Shown one piece after another: positions 9,777-19,227 of a stretch of DNA of 32,683 nt. This DNA comes from an uncultured Lachnospiraceae bacterium. Its GTDB lineage: Bacteria; Bacillota; Clostridia; Lachnospirales; Lachnospiraceae. Numbering within the stretch: position 1 is the first letter of the stretch; each line of letters begins with the position of its first letter. The notes beneath the pieces were generated by a model, which was given only the letters and a program-made list of their open reading frames with translations, made no database searches and was not told the DNA's origin. A program made the position numbers and the translations under genes. The stretch covers positions 1 to 32,683 of the forward strand of contig CAJOOB010000024.1 of NCBI GenBank assembly GCA_905236025.1. The letters run 5' to 3'.

Positions 9777-10205
9777 TTATGCATCTAAATCAGCTGTACA
9801 ACAAGGACACTTTGTCGCGTCAATGTTGATTTCGCTCCGGCACTTAGGACAAATCTTTGTTGTTGGAGCAGCAGGTGTTTCTTTCTTTTTGCCAATGCTT
9901 GTAAGCTTGTTTACTGCTTTAACCATTAAGAAAATACAAAATGCCATGATAATGAAGTTAATTACCTGAGTAAGGAAATCACCCCAAAGAAGATACTGTG
10001 CATTTTCTCCGGTTCCTGTCCAAGGAAGGTGAATCTTTCCGCCAAATGTTGCGCCGCCGATTGAATTGATGAGCGGATTAATAAAGTCTGTTGTGAATGC
10101 TGTTACAATGCTTCCGAAAGCTGCACCGATAATTACACCGACAGCCATGTCCATAACATTGCCTTTAAGGGCAAACGCCTTGAACTCTTCTAAGAACTTT
10201 TTCAT
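9777..10205 (-). CDS. mscL: Large-conductance mechanosensitive channel MscL with C-terminal zinc ribbon
   Basis: MKKFLEEFKAFALKGNVMDMAVGVIIGAAFGSIVTAFTTDFINPLI; C-terminus CPKCRSEINIDATKCPCC. Confidence 0.94.
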   Translation of the reverse strand: MKKFLEEFKAFALKGNVMDMAVGVIIGAAFGSIVTAFTTDFINPLINSIGGATFGGKIHLPWTGTGENAQYLLWGDFLTQVINFIIMAFCIFLMVKAVNKLTSIGKKKETPAAPTTKICPKCRSEINIDATKCPCCTADLDA

Positions 10206-10439
10206 ATTGCCTCCTATACAAAATATGTGCAAGATTTATTGTGTAATATACACCAAAACAATAAGATTATAGCACAATAATGCCTTAAAAACCATAATTA
10301 AGTGGCATAAAAATGAGGCGTTATTACATATATTTTTCGTTACCCATAAATAAGAAAATTATAATTGAAATAAGCAAAATCCTTGATATTTTTCTTTGTA
10401 TGTTCTATTATACAAGGAACTAATGGCGAAAGGAGAAGA

Positions 10440-11288
10440 ATGATGCCAAGTCACAATAATCAGAAAAAGATTGCGGTTATTAATGATTTTTGCGGTTTTG
10501 GACGCTGTTCAATTGCAGCGGAACTTCCAATAATTTCAGCGATGCAGATACAGTGCTGTCCGCTTCCTACGGCTATCTTCTCCAATCATACGGGATTTTC
10601 GGAGTATTACTGGAATGATTATACAAAGCATATGCCTTTGTATGCGCAGGAATGGAAGAAGTTAAACTTAAGATTTGACGGTATTACAACGGGTTTTTTG
10701 GGTTCCGAGCATCAGATTGAAATTGTAACAGATTTTATTAAGGAATTTAAGGATAAGGATACGGTGGTGGTTGTGGACCCGGTAATGGGTGATTACGGAA
10801 AACTTTATCCAACGTATTCTCTTTCGCTTGCAAATAAAATGAAAGAACTTGTTGAGCACGCAGACGTTCTTACACCTAATCTTACGGAGGTTTGCTTCCT
10901 TACAGATACAGAGTATGACGAATACATGCCTGCAAGCAAACTTTTAAATATGTGTAAAGCGCTTTCTGAAAAAGGACCGGGAAAGATTGTAATATCCGGC
11001 CTTGATCACGGTGAGCATTTAAGCAACTTTGTGTATGATAAGGATAAGGGTTCAACAATAATAACAAAAGAACGAACCGGTCCAAACCGTTCAGGTACGG
11101 GCGATGTATTTGCGGCCATCTTAACGGCTGACTGTGTAAACGGTGTGGATTTAAAGGAATCGGTTGACAAGGCTGCAAGCTACATTGCAACAACCATTGC
11201 CAGATGCGTTGAACTTGGAATACCGGAAACAGACGGAATATGCTTTGAAGAAACACTTCATATGCTTATTCCAAAGAAATCAAAATAA
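10440..11288 (+). CDS. Pyridoxamine/pyridoxal kinase
   Basis: IAVINDFCGFGRCSIAAELPIISAMQIQCCPLPTAIFSNHTGF...GTGDVFAAIL; RBS aaaggagaaga. Confidence 0.88.
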   Translation: MMPSHNNQKKIAVINDFCGFGRCSIAAELPIISAMQIQCCPLPTAIFSNHTGFSEYYWNDYTKHMPLYAQEWKKLNLRFDGITTGFLGSEHQIEIVTDFIKEFKDKDTVVVVDPVMGDYGKLYPTYSLSLANKMKELVEHADVLTPNLTEVCFLTDTEYDEYMPASKLLNMCKALSEKGPGKIVISGLDHGEHLSNFVYDKDKGSTIITKERTGPNRSGTGDVFAAILTADCVNGVDLKESVDKAASYIATTIARCVELGIPETDGICFEETLHMLIPKKSK

Positions 11289-11316
11289 ACAGACTTTTGA
11301 GCGGAAGGTGATATAT

Positions 11317-11931
11317 ATGAAGAAATCTTTTACACTTACATATAAGGTGGGCGACAATATATATGTAAATATGACAAACAGGTGTCCTTGCTCCTGCACG
11401 TTTTGCTTAAGATTTAATGCAGACGGTGCGTACGGATCAGACCCGTTGTGGCTTGAAAGAGAGCCAAGTGTTGAAGAGGTTTGCGCTTCACTAGATACAT
11501 GGGATATGAGCAAATATAAGGAAATTGTATTTTGCGGTTACGGCGAGCCGACGGTAAGACTTGATGATTTGCTTTTGGTTGCAAAGTATGTAAAAGAAAA
11601 ATACAATATGCCAACCAGAATAAACACAACCGGTCTTTCTGACTTAATATTTAAAAAAGATACGGCTCCAATGTATGAGGGCTTGATTGATACGGTTTCA
11701 ATAAGCTTAAATGCAACAAATAAAGAAGATTATCTTAAACTTACAAGAAGCAGTTTTGGTATTGAATCATATGATGCAATGCTTAAGTTTGCTAAGAATG
11801 TAAAGAAATACGTTCCAAATGTTGTAATGACGGTGGTGGATCAGGTTACGTCAAAAGAAGAGCAAAAAAAGGCACAGGAAATCTGCGATTCTATTGGAGT
11901 AAAGCTTAGAATAAGACCTTTTGAATCATAG
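11317..11931 (+). CDS. TatD family-associated radical SAM protein
   Basis: NMTNRCPCSCTFCLR (CX3CX2C), FCGYGEPTVRLDDLL; ATG at 11317 is after the pyridoxamine kinase stop, RBS gaaggtg. Confidence 0.85.
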   Translation: MKKSFTLTYKVGDNIYVNMTNRCPCSCTFCLRFNADGAYGSDPLWLEREPSVEEVCASLDTWDMSKYKEIVFCGYGEPTVRLDDLLLVAKYVKEKYNMPTRINTTGLSDLIFKKDTAPMYEGLIDTVSISLNATNKEDYLKLTRSSFGIESYDAMLKFAKNVKKYVPNVVMTVVDQVTSKEEQKKAQEICDSIGVKLRIRPFES

Positions 11932-12035
11932 ATAAAAGTGTTAAAAACAGCCCCAAATATTGACACAAAGCGCATTTTAGCGTAAAATTAAATTAGCGAT
12001 ATGTGCTTTGTGGTATTATATTGGGTGGTGAAAAA

Positions 12036-13685
12036 ATGAATTCAGAAGAATTGATTAATAAAATATTTGACGCAATTGCGGATACTTCAGACAACAGATA
12101 CATCTTTATGTGTGAGATGAAACGTGATTTTTCGCATTGGTCAAAGCAGGCGGTCAAGTATTTTGACCTTCCGGGCGAATATATGTATCAGGCAGGAAAG
12201 ATTTGGGAAGGGCTGATACATCCGGATGACAGAAAAGTATATAGAGACAGCATAAATAATGTCTTCTCGGGGCGCAGCGATGAACATAATATTGATGCGC
12301 GAATAAAAAACAGAGAAGGCAATTATGTAATGTGCACCTGTAAGGGTGTGGTAATAAGGGACAATAACGAGATGCCCCTTTATTTTGCCGGTTCAATTGT
12401 TAACCACGGAATACAGGAAAGCATTGATTCGACAACGAATCTTTATAATCTTTACACCTTCCTTTCTGATATTGACAAGCTTAAAGCTAAAGAACAGGAA
12501 GCAAGGATTCTTTTTATTGGAATTACAAACTTTAACGAAATAAATGCCACATATGATTATTCTTTCGGTAACAGTGTGCTTAAATATGTTGCAACGGAAC
12601 TTCTTGCAAAAGCAAAGGGAAAGTGCAAGGTTTACAGACTTGACGGAACAAAGTTCGGCGTATATTCAACAGCGCTTAATGATGAGGAAGTTGCCGAGTT
12701 TTACAATGATTTTTCTAAGTGGTGCAAGAGCGAGGTAAAGATTGGAAACATAAATGTTTCGCTTCATCTTTGCGCAGGTCTGGTGGATTATAATGATTTT
12801 TCGCTTGATTCACATGCGGTTTATTCCTGCGCAAGATACGCGTATACAACCTCAAAAACCAAGGAAAACGGCGAACTGGTAATGTTAATGAGCGAGGAGC
12901 TTAAGGATTACAGCAATCCTTCTCTAAAAGTTGCAACAGAGCTTAGAAAGAGTATACTTAATGAGTGCGATGGCTACTATATCAACTACCAGCCAATCAT
13001 TTCCGCCGACAAAGAAGAAATTAAGGGAATGGAAGCGTTACTCAGATGGAAGAAAGAACCTGTGGGGGATGTTCCGCCGGCAGAATTTATACCGTGGCTT
13101 GAATCAGATCCTCTGTTTATGGATTTGGGCTTCTTTGTAATTAGAAAGGCGTGTGAGGATACACTTCCTATACTTAAAAAATATCCAAGATTCAAGCTTC
13201 ATTTGAATCTTTCGTATGCACAGCTTGAAAACAGGGATTTCCGTTCGGGACTTTTGCAAATCCTTTCGGAAATTAATTTCCCTCCGACAAATCTTTGCTT
13301 TGAACTCACGGAAAGATGCAAACTGCTTGATATGGATGCCTTAAGAAAAGAAGTGCTTTTCTTTAAATCAAAGGGTATTGCAATTGCAATTGATAACTTT
13401 GGAACCGGATTTACTTCACTTAATTTATTAAGAGAGCTTCCAATGGTTGATATAATAAAGGTTGATCGTAAGTTTATAAAAGATATAGAAGAGAGTAAGA
13501 CAGACCAGTACATGATTGACGCCATTATAACCGTTGTTAAGAAGATGGGCGTTTCGGTATGTATTGAAGGCATTGAAAATAAAGACTTAAAAGAATTCAT
13601 GAAGAAATATGATGTTTCGGCCTTCCAGGGATATTATTTCTCGAAACCCTGCAAAATTGAGGAATTGAAAAAGAAATACATTTAA
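12036..13685 (+). CDS. PAS + degenerate GGDEF + EAL domain protein (c-di-GMP related)
   Basis: EALLRWKKE, NLSYAQL, CFELTER, IDNFGTGFTSL, KVDRKFI, CIEGIE; GGDEF position reads RLDGTKFGVY. Confidence 0.88.
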   Translation: MNSEELINKIFDAIADTSDNRYIFMCEMKRDFSHWSKQAVKYFDLPGEYMYQAGKIWEGLIHPDDRKVYRDSINNVFSGRSDEHNIDARIKNREGNYVMCTCKGVVIRDNNEMPLYFAGSIVNHGIQESIDSTTNLYNLYTFLSDIDKLKAKEQEARILFIGITNFNEINATYDYSFGNSVLKYVATELLAKAKGKCKVYRLDGTKFGVYSTALNDEEVAEFYNDFSKWCKSEVKIGNINVSLHLCAGLVDYNDFSLDSHAVYSCARYAYTTSKTKENGELVMLMSEELKDYSNPSLKVATELRKSILNECDGYYINYQPIISADKEEIKGMEALLRWKKEPVGDVPPAEFIPWLESDPLFMDLGFFVIRKACEDTLPILKKYPRFKLHLNLSYAQLENRDFRSGLLQILSEINFPPTNLCFELTERCKLLDMDALRKEVLFFKSKGIAIAIDNFGTGFTSLNLLRELPMVDIIKVDRKFIKDIEESKTDQYMIDAIITVVKKMGVSVCIEGIENKDLKEFMKKYDVSAFQGYYFSKPCKIEELKKKYI

Positions 13686-13728
13686 AATATGTATCATGAA
13701 AACATATCATAAATTGGTGAATACATAA

Positions 13729-13763
13729 AAAGGACCGGTACTTAAGTATCGGTCCTTGGTTTT
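13729..13763. terminator. Bidirectional terminator
   Basis: aaaggaccggtacttaagtatcggtccttggttttt hairpin. Confidence 0.8.
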
Positions 13764-13775
13764 TATTATATAAAA

Positions 13776-14504
13776 CTACTTTGTCTTCTTTGCAGGCTTT
13801 TTGCCAACTGCAACGATTGCAGCAGCGGCTTCTTCGACTGACATGTTCTTCTTAACAGTCTTTGCCTTTGTAGCAGCCTTTTCTTTAGCTGCAACTGTCT
13901 TAGTTGTGGCTTTGGCTTTAACTTCAGTGGCTTTAGCAGTTGCTTTTGCTTTAGTTTCTGTAGCCTTAGCAGTTGCTTTTGTCTTAGTTTCGGCAGCAGT
14001 AGCCTTTGCCTTAGTGGCTGTAGATTTAGCCTTTGCAGCAGCCTTTGTTTTTGTTTCAGCGGCAACTGTCTTTGTTTTTGTAGCTGCCTTAGTGGCAGTT
14101 TTCTTTGCTTTTGCTGCTTTTGTGGTTGCGGTCTTTTTAGCGGTTGTCTTAACCTCTGCTATCTTTTCAGCAGTTTCCTTAGTAGTGGGTGTTTTCTTTG
14201 CTTTTGCAGGGAAAACCAGGCTTAAAAGCTTAACTGTTTCATCATTTCCTGTATGATAAAGGTCAATTGGATTAACCTTTCCCTTTGTTAAGTCAATAAT
14301 CTGTTCTGCAGTTGCAATAATCTTTGCGTCGTTGTCGTAGTATTCATATGGTTCGACATCGACTGTACCGTTTTCAACTTTAATATAGAAAGCGCCGTGG
14401 CCTTCTTCGATAATATCTACCTGATAAGCAACAGTAACATTTTTGTCAACTTTTGCTTTCTTTGCGGCAGTTGTTACTTTTTTTACAATTTCTTCATACG
14501 TCAT
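13776..14504 (-). CDS. SCP2-like sterol-carrier domain protein with long Lys/Ala/Thr-rich C-terminal tail
   Basis: N-terminal about 105 aa globular (GHGAFYIKVENGTVDVEPYEYYDNDAKIIATAEQIIDLTKGKVNPIDLYHTG), then low-complexity AKATAKATETKAK repeats; RBS ggaggt on the minus strand. Confidence 0.75.
   Translation of the reverse strand: MTYEEIVKKVTTAAKKAKVDKNVTVAYQVDIIEEGHGAFYIKVENGTVDVEPYEYYDNDAKIIATAEQIIDLTKGKVNPIDLYHTGNDETVKLLSLVFPAKAKKTPTTKETAEKIAEVKTTAKKTATTKAAKAKKTATKAATKTKTVAAETKTKAAAKAKSTATKAKATAAETKTKATAKATETKAKATAKATEVKAKATTKTVAAKEKAATKAKTVKKNMSVEEAAAAIVAVGKKPAKKTK
13931..14004 (-). repeat. Imperfect tandem repeats encoding the KATAKATETKAKATAKATEVKAK tail
   Basis: ctttagcagttgcttttgctttagtttctgtagcc followed by cttagcagttgcttttgtcttagtttcggcagcagtagcc. 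Confidence 0.7.
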
Positions 14505-14822
14505 AACTTACCTCCGTTCTCAATTGAACAATTCACGAAAAATGCTTAAAGCAACCAACGCCTTTAATTATAAACAAATTTTATAAAAAATCAACAGTTT
14601 TGTGCGTTTTTGCAATATTCTTATAAAAAAATGATTAAAAATAAATGCTTTATGGAGACGGATTTTGGCTATCGTCGAATAGTTTACTTAAAAAATAGTT
14701 GAAAATACAATATAATGTGATAAAATCTATGTATGGTGAATGAAGTTATTGTGAATATAACTTGTTGTTGGGAACATGCAGTATATAGGGATATTGTATG
14801 TTTGTATTAAAGGTATGAAAAT

Positions 14823-15953
14823 ATGAAAAAAACTATTTTGGTTGTGGACGATGTAAAACTTAATCTTGTTGCAGCAAGGGACGTATTGCAGGATACGTAT
14901 GAGCTTTATGAGGCCATAAGCGCAGAAGAAGGCTTTAAGATTTTGGATGAGCATATCCCTGATCTTATCCTTTTGGACATTTATATGCCTGAGATGGATG
15001 GGTATGAGATGCTTGAGAAACTTAAGGCCAGCAACAGACTTAAGAAAATCCCGGTAATTATTTTGACGGCGGATACGCAGAGCGCCAGCGAAATTAAGGG
15101 TTTTCAGTTAGGTGCGGTTGATTTCATAACAAAACCTTTCATTGCACCTGTTATGAAGCAAAGAATCAGAACGCAGTTAGAACTTGCTTCGTATCAGCAT
15201 TCACTTGAAGCCGAGGTTGAACGAAAGGTAATGGAAAACGAGAAATTGCAGGATATGCTTTCACGTGGCTTTGCAGAACTGGTTGAGTCAAGAGACGGTA
15301 TTACCGGTGGTCACGTAAAGAATACTTTCGTTTATTACAAAGCTTTTGTTGAGGTCCTTAAGGATCTTCCTAAATACAGAGATGAAGTCACTGATGATTT
15401 TATCAAGTGTACTGAGCGCTCTGCGCCTTTACATGATATTGGTAAAATTGGCATTGATGACGTTGTACTTAGGAAAAACGGTTCTTTAGAACACGTGGAA
15501 ATGGATTACATGAAGCGCCACGCAGAACTTGGCGGCTTGACATTCCACAAAATTCGTAAGATTTTTCCGGAAAATGAATTTTTGAAAATAGCAGAGGAAA
15601 TGGCTTTATTCCATCATGAAAGATGGGATGGTAAAGGTTACCCTTGTGGGCTTAAAGGGGAAGAAATTCCGCTTTGTGCAAGGATAATGTCCCTTGTAGA
15701 CGTTTATGATGCTCTTACATCAAAGCGTCCTTATAAGGAACCGTACAGCCATGAAAAAGCAATGGGTATAATTGTGGAGGGCAGAGGAACGCAGTTTGAC
15801 CCTGATTTGGTAGATGAATTTGTTAAGCAGAGTGAACTCATTAAAGAGTGTCTCAATGCAAAATACGAACTCACAAAATTCATGCATGAAGGAACGGAAG
15901 AATTTTACGAGATGTATAATCTTCCAAATACTCCAATTGAACAGGAAGAATAG
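14823..15953 (+). CDS. Response regulator with HD-GYP domain (c-di-GMP phosphodiesterase)
   Basis: ILVVDD...LLDIYMPEMDGYEML receiver; HDIGKIGIDD and HHERWDGKGYPCGLKGEEIP. Confidence 0.92.
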   Translation: MKKTILVVDDVKLNLVAARDVLQDTYELYEAISAEEGFKILDEHIPDLILLDIYMPEMDGYEMLEKLKASNRLKKIPVIILTADTQSASEIKGFQLGAVDFITKPFIAPVMKQRIRTQLELASYQHSLEAEVERKVMENEKLQDMLSRGFAELVESRDGITGGHVKNTFVYYKAFVEVLKDLPKYRDEVTDDFIKCTERSAPLHDIGKIGIDDVVLRKNGSLEHVEMDYMKRHAELGGLTFHKIRKIFPENEFLKIAEEMALFHHERWDGKGYPCGLKGEEIPLCARIMSLVDVYDALTSKRPYKEPYSHEKAMGIIVEGRGTQFDPDLVDEFVKQSELIKECLNAKYELTKFMHEGTEEFYEMYNLPNTPIEQEE

Positions 15954-16003
15954 TCTTTAGTTCATATATGCGTGCTTTTTAACTCTACCGGGAAGGAGAT
16001 TAA

Positions 16004-16879
16004 ATGGAACGTGTTGATATTGCAATTATCGGCACAGGCCCGGGTGGTCTGGAAGCAGCTATCACAGCAATTAATCGAAATAAGAAAATATTACTTATCG
16101 GAAGTAGGGATTTTAGTGATAAGGTAAGCAAGGCCCATATGATCAAGAATTATCTGGGCTTACCTGATGCTGCCGGTGATGTTTTGGCAAAAAGTTTTAA
16201 AAATCACATTGAAGGTATGGGCGTTGAAATCACAGAAGATAAGATAAATGCGGTGTATGCAATGGGTAAGTATTTCTCTTTGCAGGGCGCAAATGAAACA
16301 TATGAAGCTACAACCGTTATTTTGGCAACCGGAGTTGTAATGGCAAAGCCGTATCCGGGTGAAAATGAATTCCTTGGAAGGGGCGTAAGTTATTGCGCGA
16401 CGTGTGATGCACCTTTATACAAAGGAAAAACGGTTGCAGTAATTGCGGCAACAAAAAAAGAAGAGGCGGAAGCGGATTTCCTTACGGAAGTATGCGAAAA
16501 TGTCCTTTATTTCCCTCTTTATAAGGAAACACCTTCTGTGTGTGACAAGGTTACGGTTATTAACGAAAAGCCTTTGGAAATTAAGGGAGATATGAAGGCA
16601 CGCACGCTTGTAACAAGCGAGGGTGAGCATAATGTTGATTGTATATTTGTGCTTCGTGATGCAATTTCACCGGGACAGCTGGTTCCGGGGCTTGCAACGG
16701 AAGGGGCACATGTTAAGACAGACAGGCAAATGACAACAAATATACCGGGTTGCTTTGTGTGCGGCGATTTGGCGGGTAAGCCTTATCAGTACATAAAGGC
16801 AGCAGGTGAAGGAAATGTAGCGGCGCTTTCAGCGGTTGACTACATTGCGGAACTAAAAAAAGGAGAGCAGCAGGCTTAA
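16004..16879 (+). CDS. FAD-dependent thioredoxin reductase-like oxidoreductase
   Basis: IAIIGTGPGGLEAAITA, CATCDAP redox CxxC, CFVCGDLAGKPYQYIKAAGEGNVAALSA. Confidence 0.88.
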   Translation: MERVDIAIIGTGPGGLEAAITAINRNKKILLIGSRDFSDKVSKAHMIKNYLGLPDAAGDVLAKSFKNHIEGMGVEITEDKINAVYAMGKYFSLQGANETYEATTVILATGVVMAKPYPGENEFLGRGVSYCATCDAPLYKGKTVAVIAATKKEEAEADFLTEVCENVLYFPLYKETPSVCDKVTVINEKPLEIKGDMKARTLVTSEGEHNVDCIFVLRDAISPGQLVPGLATEGAHVKTDRQMTTNIPGCFVCGDLAGKPYQYIKAAGEGNVAALSAVDYIAELKKGEQQA

Positions 16880-16893
16880 AAAAGGAGAAAAAT

Positions 16894-17202
16894 ATGGTAA
16901 AAAACGTAAACACTAATGAATTTGATGAAGTAAGAAATGCAGATATAGCGGTTGTAGATTTTTATGCAGACTGGTGCGGCCCTTGTAAGATGGTTGGCCC
17001 TGTGGTTGAAGAAATCTCAAACGAGGTTACGGACGTTAACTTTTATAAAGTAAACGTTGACAATAACCATGATTTGGCAACAGAGTTTGGCATCATGTCA
17101 ATTCCTGCAATCTTCGTATTTAAGAAGGGCGTAAAAGTTGCTGAGCAGATTGGGTTTGCACCAAAGGATGCGCTTCTTGCAATGATTAATGCGGCAAAAT
17201 AA
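16894..17202 (+). CDS. trxA: Thioredoxin
   Basis: VVDFYADWCGPCKMVGPVVEE...IPAIFVFKKG; 15 nt after the reductase gene, probable operon. Confidence 0.95.
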   Translation: MVKNVNTNEFDEVRNADIAVVDFYADWCGPCKMVGPVVEEISNEVTDVNFYKVNVDNNHDLATEFGIMSIPAIFVFKKGVKVAEQIGFAPKDALLAMINAAK

Positions 17203-17243
17203 GATTTATTCTGCTGAATTTTGATTTTAATGCGGCAAAATAA
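17187..17243 (+). repeat. 16-nt direct repeat at the thioredoxin gene 3' end
   Basis: taatgcggcaaaataa at 17187-17202 (spans the stop codon) and again at 17228-17243. Confidence 0.8.
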
Positions 17244-17258
17244 TTAAAGAAATGTATT

Positions 17259-17292
17259 AAAGATAAGCTGCGTTTTGCGGCTTATCTTTTTT
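17259..17292 (+). terminator. Rho-independent terminator after thioredoxin
   Basis: aaagataagctgcgttttgcggcttatctttttt. Confidence 0.85.
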
Positions 17293-17513
17293 GCCTTATA
17301 ATTCGTAAACGTGATGCTTTCAAAGAAATTTGAAAATTTCATATTTCGTGTTTGTTTTTTGGTTTATGCTACATTCTCAATTTAAAAATTTAAGTCAATT
17401 ATCGAAATAATTGTAACGCAGGTTTGAAAATATGTGTTTATTAGAGTGAAGGCCTTTATAAAACCGATATTATAACTGAATGTCGGTAAATAATCTGACG
17501 GAGGACAGTGGTT

Positions 17514-18074
17514 ATGGAAGATAAGGAAATTATCAGATTATACTTTGAAAAAGATGAGACGGCAATTGAAAAGACTAAGGAAAAGTATGGCCATTGGCTT
17601 AAAACTCTTTCATATGGAATTGTAAGGGATATTCAAACGGCTGAGGAATGTGAGAACGACACTTATTTAAAGGCGTGGCAGACCATTCCGCCAAAAGACC
17701 CAAAAGAGTATTTTTACCCGTATTTGGCCTGTATAATCAGAAATATTTCCCTTAATTGCTGCAGAATTAAGAAAAGCTTAAAGCGAAGTGCTCATATTTG
17801 TGAGCTTAGTGCGGAACTTGAAACGGTTCTTCCGGGCGGCTCTGACACAGAATCAATGATTGATGAGTATATTCTTAAATCGACAATAAATAACTTCCTT
17901 GCCTCCATATCCAAGGATAAGCGGATAGTTTTTGTAAGAAGGTATTTTTATCTTGATTCGGTAAGCGACATTGCAAAAAATATAGGCGTTTCGGAAAGCA
18001 AGGTAAAGGTGACTCTTATGAGATTAAGACAGAAATTGTCGGGATATCTTAAAAAGGAGGGCTACACACTATGA
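17514..18074 (+). CDS. Sigma-70 family (ECF-like) RNA polymerase sigma factor
   Basis: ECENDTYLKAWQTIPPKDP region 2; RIVFVRRYFYLDSVSDIAKNIGVSESKVKVTLMRLRQKLSGYL region 4; RBS ggagg. Confidence 0.88.
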   Translation: MEDKEIIRLYFEKDETAIEKTKEKYGHWLKTLSYGIVRDIQTAEECENDTYLKAWQTIPPKDPKEYFYPYLACIIRNISLNCCRIKKSLKRSAHICELSAELETVLPGGSDTESMIDEYILKSTINNFLASISKDKRIVFVRRYFYLDSVSDIAKNIGVSESKVKVTLMRLRQKLSGYLKKEGYTL

Positions 18075-19120
18075 ACGGAAATGAATTATTAGACAAAATG
18101 GACTTAATTGATCCAAAATATATTGAAGAAGCGGGGAAAATGCAGAAAAAGAGAAATGTCATGCTTAAATATTTGCCTTATGTTGCATCTCTTTTGCTTG
18201 TGTTGTCTTTGGCGGGTACGTATTTTGCATATGTACACAAATCTCAGGGACTGCGAGAGTCACAGATTTTGGATTATACGGAAGAAAGTAGTCAAAACAG
18301 CGAATACATCACAAAGCATGTAACTTCGGATGAGGGAACCGGCGAAGAAATTGCCGTTGTAATGCAGTGGGATGATATGACAGATGCCTGCAGGTATAAA
18401 TCCCTTGTTTACGGGGATAAGGAATATACAACCGGTTTAATTGCTGTGTGGGAAGAAAATGTGGGAGATGCGCTTGATTACGCGGATATTAGCGGGTACG
18501 ACATATATACGGACACCACACATACACTTAACAGATTATGCTGTGCAATTGCGGGAATTAATCCGGAGGCAGCGGTTTGCGTAAAATTTAATGAAACGGA
18601 TAAATACCACTATGCATACGTAAATACAAATTATACGCCGGAAACTCTTGGTGATTTTATAAGTGATTTAAATCTTACAGAAACGCTTGAAACAGGGCTT
18701 ATTTACGATGAAAGAGATTCGTCACAGACCATTGTGTATGAAGATGTGGATAAAAGTCTGATTTTTGAAATGCTTCTTTCTGACACAACCTTGGAAAATG
18801 AACCGGATGGGACTTATAAAGATGTTGGAAAAAATATATTTGAAATAAGTGTGAGTGTGGACGTGCTTGGCTATCATAACGTAACAATTACCCTTACGGA
18901 CACAGGATATATGTGGACAAACATTCTTTCAAGCGGCAAGTATTTCTATGTTGGAACGGAGAAAATTGAGGCGTTTATTGAGGAAGTGACAAAAAACCAC
19001 CAGGGATACATATATATTTATGATTCTCTTACGGGTACGGGCGAACTTAATGAAGATGTAACGGCAGAGGAAGAAGAGTTAGAAACCGTTGTAATGACAA
19101 CGTCTGCGGCAAAAGAGTAA
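18071..19120 (+). CDS. Single-TM protein translationally coupled to the sigma factor (candidate anti-sigma/sensor)
   Basis: ATGA overlap with the sigma factor stop codon; TM at about residues 33-53 (YLPYVASLLLVLSLAGTYFAYV); acidic C-terminus. Confidence 0.6.
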   Translation: MNGNELLDKMDLIDPKYIEEAGKMQKKRNVMLKYLPYVASLLLVLSLAGTYFAYVHKSQGLRESQILDYTEESSQNSEYITKHVTSDEGTGEEIAVVMQWDDMTDACRYKSLVYGDKEYTTGLIAVWEENVGDALDYADISGYDIYTDTTHTLNRLCCAIAGINPEAAVCVKFNETDKYHYAYVNTNYTPETLGDFISDLNLTETLETGLIYDERDSSQTIVYEDVDKSLIFEMLLSDTTLENEPDGTYKDVGKNIFEISVSVDVLGYHNVTITLTDTGYMWTNILSSGKYFYVGTEKIEAFIEEVTKNHQGYIYIYDSLTGTGELNEDVTAEEEELETVVMTTSAAKE

Positions 19121-19172
19121 GCGTGGTTTAAGTTAAGATGACAATACATGCAGGATAAAAATGAGAAGAAAA

Positions 19173-19217
19173 AGTACCGGCTTCAAACAAAGGCGTTTGG
19201 GGCCGGTACTGTATTTT
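19173..19217. terminator. Bidirectional terminator
   Basis: agtaccggcttcaaacaaaggcgtttggggccggtact: 9-bp outer stem plus caaac/gtttg inner stem, then tattttt. Confidence 0.85.
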
Positions 19218-19227
19218 TGATATTTAC

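Noticed and set aside
13801-14256. 151-aa plus-strand ORF rich in Ala/Val/Phe
   Set aside because: Antisense of the low-complexity Lys/Ala/Thr tail; open only because of codon bias on the other strand
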